Assembly: GCA_025454075.1 (NCBI GenBank)
Contig: JALOPD010000144.1
Coordinates: 1-8,661, forward strand
Origin: Desulfobacterales bacterium
GTDB taxonomy: Bacteria; Desulfobacterota; Desulfobacteria; Desulfobacterales; UBA2174_A
Direction: 5' to 3'
DNA: 8,661 bases
Numbering within the stretch: the first letter of the stretch is position 1; the number at the start of each line of letters is the position of its first letter. Both the position numbers and the translations under genes were made by a program. The notes under the pieces are model-generated. The model ran no database searches. It was not told where the DNA came from and worked only from the letters and a program-made list of their open reading frames with translations. This document shows positions 5,690-8,661 of this stretch, piece after piece.

Positions 5690-7456
5690 ATGAAAAAACC
5701 GGCAGCCTCGGAAATCACCCTCAAGGGGATCAACGCCTCCCCCGGCATCTGCATCGGGAGAGCCTACCTCGTCGACCGCGAGGGGGTCGATGTCATCAAC
5801 AAGTACTGCATCCTCGAAAAACACGTCAAAAGCGAGGTCAAGCGCTTCAAGTCGGCGGTCCAGAACGCCAAGGCCGAGCTGCGGGCCGTGATCGAAAACA
5901 GCCCGGAAGCGCTCCAGAAAGCCCAGATCCTCGAGACCCACGTGCTGCTGCTGAACGACAAGCTGCTTTACGGCCGCACCATCGAGACCATCGAGAAGGA
6001 GCGCGTGAACGCGGAGTGGGCCCTCAAGACCGTCGTCACCCGGATCAAGGCGGCCTTCGAGGAGATGACCGATGCCTATCTCAAGGAGCGCGTGTCCGAC
6101 ATCGTCCACGTCTCGGATCTCGTCATGCGCAACCTGGTGGGGGCGGAGGCAAGGGACCTCGGGCAGATCGACAAACGGGTCATCCTGGTGGCGCGCGACA
6201 TCTCCCCGGCGGACACCAGCCGCATCAACCTGGAGCGCATCCAGGGGATGATCACCGACCTCGGCGGCAAGACCTCCCACACCGGCATCATTGCCCGCGC
6301 GCTTGAAATCCCGGCCGTGGTGGGGCTTGAAGTCGCCACCCGCCGGATCAACAACGACGCGCTGCTCATCGTCGACGGCATCACCGGCACGGTGGTCATC
6401 GACCCCTCCGAGAACACGCTGGCGGAGTACGAGGACCGCAAGGCTCAATATGAACGACGCCACGCGGTGATCACGCGCGAGAGCCGGCTCGAGACCAAAA
6501 CCACCGACGGCCACCCGTACCGCGTGATGGGCAACATCGAGCTGCCGGAGGAGGTCGTCGCCGTCATCAACTACGGCGGCGACGGCATCGGCCTGTACCG
6601 GACCGAGTTCCAGTACATGAACCGCCCCGGCTTCCCCTCCGAAAACGAATTGCTGGAAAGCTACAAGGATGTCATCGAGGTCATCGCCCCCCGGCCGGTG
6701 ATCATCCGCACCCTGGACGTCAACGGCGACAAGGCGCTGGCGGCCGCCGCCGCACCCGAGGAGGCCAACCCGGCGCTCGGGCTGCGTGGCCTGCGCTACT
6801 GTCTCAAACGCCCCGAGGTCTTCCGCACCCAGCTGCGGGCGATCCTGAGGGCGGCAGCCTACGGGGACGTGAGTGTCCTGGTCCCGATGGTCTCCACCTA
6901 TTTCGAAATCTGCGAGGCCAAACGCTTCCTGGACGACGCCGCCGAAAGCCTTGAGAGAGACGGGCTGCCATGCAAACGCGAAATCCCACTGGGCGCCATG
7001 ATCGAGGTGCCGTCCGCGGTGGTCATCGCCGACTTGATGGCGGAGAATGTCGACTTTTTCAGCATCGGCACCAACGACCTCATCCAGTACGCCCTGGCGA
7101 TCGACCGCGGCAACCGCCTGGTCTCTCATCTCTACCAGCCGCTCGACCCGGCGATCCTCCGCATGATCAAGCGCACGGCGGACGTGGCCCTCGACAAGGG
7201 GATCAAGGTCCACATGTGCGGCGAGATGGCGAACTCGCCGCTCTATGCGCCGCTGCTGCTCGGGATGGGGCTGGAGGATCTCAGCATGAACCCGCAGGCC
7301 ATTCCGGCGGTCAAGCGCATGATCCGCTCCATCAGCCTGTCCGACGCGCGCGCGATGATCCGGGACGTGCTCGCCTGCAAAACCGCCAAGCAGACCTTTG
7401 AGATCCTCCGGGAGGCCTATGGCGACCTGGTGGAAAACCACCTGATGGAAGAGTGA
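5690..7456 (+). CDS. ptsI: Phosphoenolpyruvate-protein phosphotransferase (PTS enzyme I)
   Basis: A 588-residue cytoplasmic enzyme that autophosphorylates from PEP and transfers the phosphate to HPr; E. coli enzyme I has 575 residues. The N-terminal HPr-binding and phosphohistidine part includes GGKTSHTGIIARALEIP, with His197 as the phosphorylated histidine. The C-terminal PEP-binding barrel shows LYRTEFQYMNR (Arg304), IIRTLDVNGDK (Arg340), GAMIEVPSA (Glu439), FFSIGTNDLIQYALAIDRGN (457-476) and MCGEMA with the catalytic Cys510. All key residues are present, so it should be active. There is no N-terminal GAF domain, so it is enzyme I rather than the nitrogen-PTS paralogue PtsP. It starts with ATG five bases after the HPr stop without a clear Shine-Dalgarno, pointing to translational coupling. 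smpB follows after 37 bases with no terminator between. A long open frame on the opposite strand is only its GC-rich shadow. Confidence 0.96.
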   Translation: MKKPAASEITLKGINASPGICIGRAYLVDREGVDVINKYCILEKHVKSEVKRFKSAVQNAKAELRAVIENSPEALQKAQILETHVLLLNDKLLYGRTIETIEKERVNAEWALKTVVTRIKAAFEEMTDAYLKERVSDIVHVSDLVMRNLVGAEARDLGQIDKRVILVARDISPADTSRINLERIQGMITDLGGKTSHTGIIARALEIPAVVGLEVATRRINNDALLIVDGITGTVVIDPSENTLAEYEDRKAQYERRHAVITRESRLETKTTDGHPYRVMGNIELPEEVVAVINYGGDGIGLYRTEFQYMNRPGFPSENELLESYKDVIEVIAPRPVIIRTLDVNGDKALAAAAAPEEANPALGLRGLRYCLKRPEVFRTQLRAILRAAAYGDVSVLVPMVSTYFEICEAKRFLDDAAESLERDGLPCKREIPLGAMIEVPSAVVIADLMAENVDFFSIGTNDLIQYALAIDRGNRLVSHLYQPLDPAILRMIKRTADVALDKGIKVHMCGEMANSPLYAPLLLGMGLEDLSMNPQAIPAVKRMIRSISLSDARAMIRDVLACKTAKQTFEILREAYGDLVENHLMEE

Positions 7457-7493
7457 CGAGCGCTTCTTCGCCCGGAGCATTGCAGGCCGACCC

Positions 7494-7952
7494 ATGGAAA
7501 AAGGCCCCATAAAGATCATCGCCGAGAACCGCAAGGCACGCCACGACTACCTCATCGTCGACCAGTACGAGGCCGGCCTGGTGTTGACCGGCACCGAGGT
7601 CCAGTCCCTGCGCATGGGCAAGGCCAACCTGAAAGACGCCTACGCCCGGGTCAAGGACGGCGAGGTCTGGCTCCACCAGGTGCACATCAGCCCCTACCCC
7701 TTTGCCTACTACAACAACCACGAGCCCCTACGGGTGCGCAAACTGCTGCTCCACAAACGCGAGATCGCCCGCATGTACGCCAAGGCGAACGAACAGGGCT
7801 ACACGCTGGTGCCCCTGAAACTCTACTTCAAGGACGGCAAGGCCAAGGTCACGATCGCCCTCGCCAAGGGCAAGCGCCAGTATGACAAGCGCCAGAGCAT
7901 CCGCGACCGCGAGCAGGCGCGGGAGATGGACCGGGTGCGCAAAAGCCGATAG
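7494..7952 (+). CDS. smpB: SsrA-binding protein SmpB
   Basis: A 152-residue RNA-binding protein that brings tmRNA to stalled ribosomes in trans-translation. The whole family pattern is visible: IAENRKARHDY near the N-terminus, EAGLVLTGTEVQSLR (26-40), GKANLKDAYARVKDGE, the tmRNA-binding stretch KLLLHKREI, TLVPLKLYFKDGKAKVTIAL, and the basic C-terminal tail from about residue 124 (KGKRQYDKRQSIRDREQARE) that folds into the mRNA channel of the ribosome. Length is normal. The ATG at 7494 has a modest GCAGG about eight bases upstream. It is 37 bases after ptsI and probably read from the same transcript. Its RNA partner ssrA lies 318 bp downstream on the same strand, a common pairing. Confidence 0.97.
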   Translation: MEKGPIKIIAENRKARHDYLIVDQYEAGLVLTGTEVQSLRMGKANLKDAYARVKDGEVWLHQVHISPYPFAYYNNHEPLRVRKLLLHKREIARMYAKANEQGYTLVPLKLYFKDGKAKVTIALAKGKRQYDKRQSIRDREQAREMDRVRKSR

Positions 7953-8030
7953 GCGGTTAAGGAGTGGTGAAAGGCCCTCAAAGGGGGCGCCGCGATCACA
8001 TGGCGAATAACGAAGCCAAATTGCAGTTTT

Positions 8031-8052
8031 TGTGGGAGTAGCTTTCAGCCGG
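8031..8052 (+). repeat. Possible degenerate REP-like element
   Basis: TGTGGGAGTAGC followed by TTTCAGCC resembles the common bacterial REP form with a GTGGGAG head and a short GC stem ending in CAGCCGC. The stem is decayed here: only GCT and AGC still pair. There is only one copy in the window, so repetition is not demonstrated and the resemblance could be chance. Confidence 0.25.
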
Positions 8053-8141
8053 AAATTCTTTCTCGAGATTCACCGCGTCATGGCCGTCACGCCCGACCTT
8101 CATCAAGCCTGGACACTCAGCCGCTCGCCCTCATTGGCGCC

Positions 8142-8170
8142 TTGACAAACCAGCCGAAATTATTTATATT
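8142..8170 (+). promoter_or_regulatory. Sigma70 promoter for ssrA
   Basis: A perfect TTGACA (8142-8147), a 17-base spacer and TATATT (8165-8170). This is the best consensus promoter in the window, as expected for an abundant stable RNA. Transcription would start near 8177, giving a precursor leader of about 94 bases ahead of the mature 5' end at 8271. Confidence 0.75.
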
Positions 8171-8270
8171 CCAGCCATATGCTCTTTTACATACCCTCCC
8201 ATTTCTGGAGGCCCGGCCCTGTTCATCGGTGCTGCGTGCTTCCAGCCTCGAGCTTTTGGCTTTTGGTATT

Positions 8271-8627
8271 GGGGGCGATACGGTTTCGACGGGGACAATG
8301 AAATTCAAGCTGCATGTCGAGCGTCCTGTCGGCTCGTAAATCCTGATGGGGCTAAACATAATCGCAGACGATTATGCCTACGCCGTAGCTGCCTAGCGCA
8401 GCTACCGTCCTGCCGGTTCCTCTCCTGCAGTTCCGGTAAAGGGCGTCGACTAGCGGGATAGCTGTTCCGGTGCGCCTGCGGCCGGATCGGCGAAACTTAG
8501 TGGGCTGGCCGATTGTGCATCCCGCCTGGAGGAGTCACATGAGGCGAGATTCAAATTCCAGGATACACATGTAGATGCTTGAGTGGAATGTTTTCGGACG
8601 CGGGTTCGACTCCCGCCGCCTCCACCA
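8271..8627 (+). ncRNA. ssrA: Transfer-messenger RNA (tmRNA, SsrA)
   Basis: A one-piece tmRNA of 357 bases that rescues stalled ribosomes with SmpB. The 5' end has the hallmark GGGGGCGATACGGTTTCGAC. GGGGGCG (8271-8277) pairs with CGCCTCC (8617-8623) as the 7-bp acceptor stem, followed by A8624 and an encoded CCA (8625-8627). The T-arm is GCGGG - TTCGACT - CCCGC (8600-8616). The tag frame starts at GCA 8364 and ends at TAG 8394-8396, and the stop lies in the loop of an 8-bp hairpin (8385-8392 with 8398-8405), as in other tmRNAs. The pseudoknots were not resolved by eye. Confidence 0.96.
8364..8396 (+). other. tmRNA proteolysis-tag reading frame
   Basis: The ten codons from GCA to GCC before the TAG encode ADDYAYAVAA; the charged alanine of tmRNA adds one more Ala in front. 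The resume codon GCA is preceded by TAATC, similar to TAGTC in E. coli. The ending AVAA is the usual ClpXP/ClpAP-type degradation signal (LAA/VAA). Confidence 0.9.
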
Positions 8628-8661
8628 TTTAGAAAAGACAAACCCGTCTCTCTGGGGTCAT

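Larger units (their letters stand above)
7953..8270 (+). other. Intergenic region between smpB and ssrA
   Basis: No credible gene. Just after smpB an imperfect hairpin is possible (GCCCTC with GGGGGC around AAA, 7975-7989), but no T-run follows, so a terminator is not established. A REP-like fragment sits at 8031-8052 and the ssrA promoter at 8142-8170. The remaining roughly 94 bases up to the mature tmRNA end would be its 5' leader, removed by RNase P. A short minus-strand frame that crosses into ssrA shows no family features. Confidence 0.6.

Noticed and set aside
5351..7534. 727-residue open frame on the minus strand opposite enzyme I, longer than enzyme I itself
   Set aside because: It mirrors the codon pattern of a complete enzyme I with all catalytic residues. 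Its composition is shadow-like (rich in D, V, H, G, L and R) and it shows no recognisable domain.
8117..8359. 80-residue minus-strand and 65-residue plus-strand frames across the ssrA promoter
   Set aside because: Both run into the tmRNA gene, lack ribosome sites and show no recognisable motif.
8450..8641. 63-residue minus-strand frame containing GGGGGSRTRVRK
   Set aside because: This is the familiar false ORF on the antisense strand of the tmRNA acceptor and T-arm.
8636..8658. Terminator after ssrA
   Set aside because: Only very short pairings (AGAC/GTCT or ACCC/GGGT) are possible and no T-run follows before the window ends.
8600..8661. Integration (att) site at the 3' end of ssrA
   Set aside because: tmRNA 3' ends are frequent integrase targets, but only 34 bases follow the gene here. 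No second copy of the 3' end and no integrase is visible, so it cannot be supported.

Overview
The window is GC-rich, apart from one AT-rich patch near 3215-3340. It looks like the chromosome of a selenocysteine-using Desulfobacterota (former deltaproteobacterial) bacterium. That assignment is inferred from four things: a LivG / acyl-CoA ligase / LivH gene order, a GAF-PAS-LuxR one-component sensor, a minimal HPr-enzyme I pair without sugar permeases, and a small glutaredoxin-like gene interrupted by an in-frame TGA. No rRNA or other species marker is present, so the phylum call is only moderately secure.

Left half (1-4936, all on the minus strand). A branched-chain-amino-acid-type (HAAT) ABC transporter operon reads leftwards from an AT-rich control region: livG (ATPase), a 650-residue long-chain acyl-CoA synthetase-like ligase overlapping it by 17 bp, then livH (permease), which runs off the left edge. 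The ligase inside the transporter operon suggests that the imported substrate is a carboxylic acid activated to a CoA thioester, rather than leucine, isoleucine or valine. The control region carries a putative operator built from TGGTATA half-sites. Upstream of it, and reading the same way, is a GAF-PAS-coiled coil-LuxR-type sensor/regulator.

Centre (4937-5389). This stretch looks empty to ordinary gene finding but encodes, on the minus strand, a 72-residue glutaredoxin-like protein whose redox motif is U-P-Y-T with U encoded by TGA (Uxx-star family). It has a perfect Shine-Dalgarno sequence, and a hairpin after the TGA puts GU in its loop at the spacing expected of a bacterial SECIS element. 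It lies just upstream of the sensor gene and probably shares its transcript. A strong sigma70-type promoter facing right begins the next operon.

Right half (5329-8661, plus strand). HPr and PEP-protein phosphotransferase (enzyme I) form a tight two-gene unit and are followed closely by smpB. After about 300 bp without a gene, which hold a good promoter and a possible degenerate REP-like repeat, comes ssrA (tmRNA), whose encoded tag is ADDYAYAVAA. SmpB and tmRNA are the two partners of trans-translation. The main discovery-type signal is the unpredicted selenoprotein gene and its link to the sensor gene.
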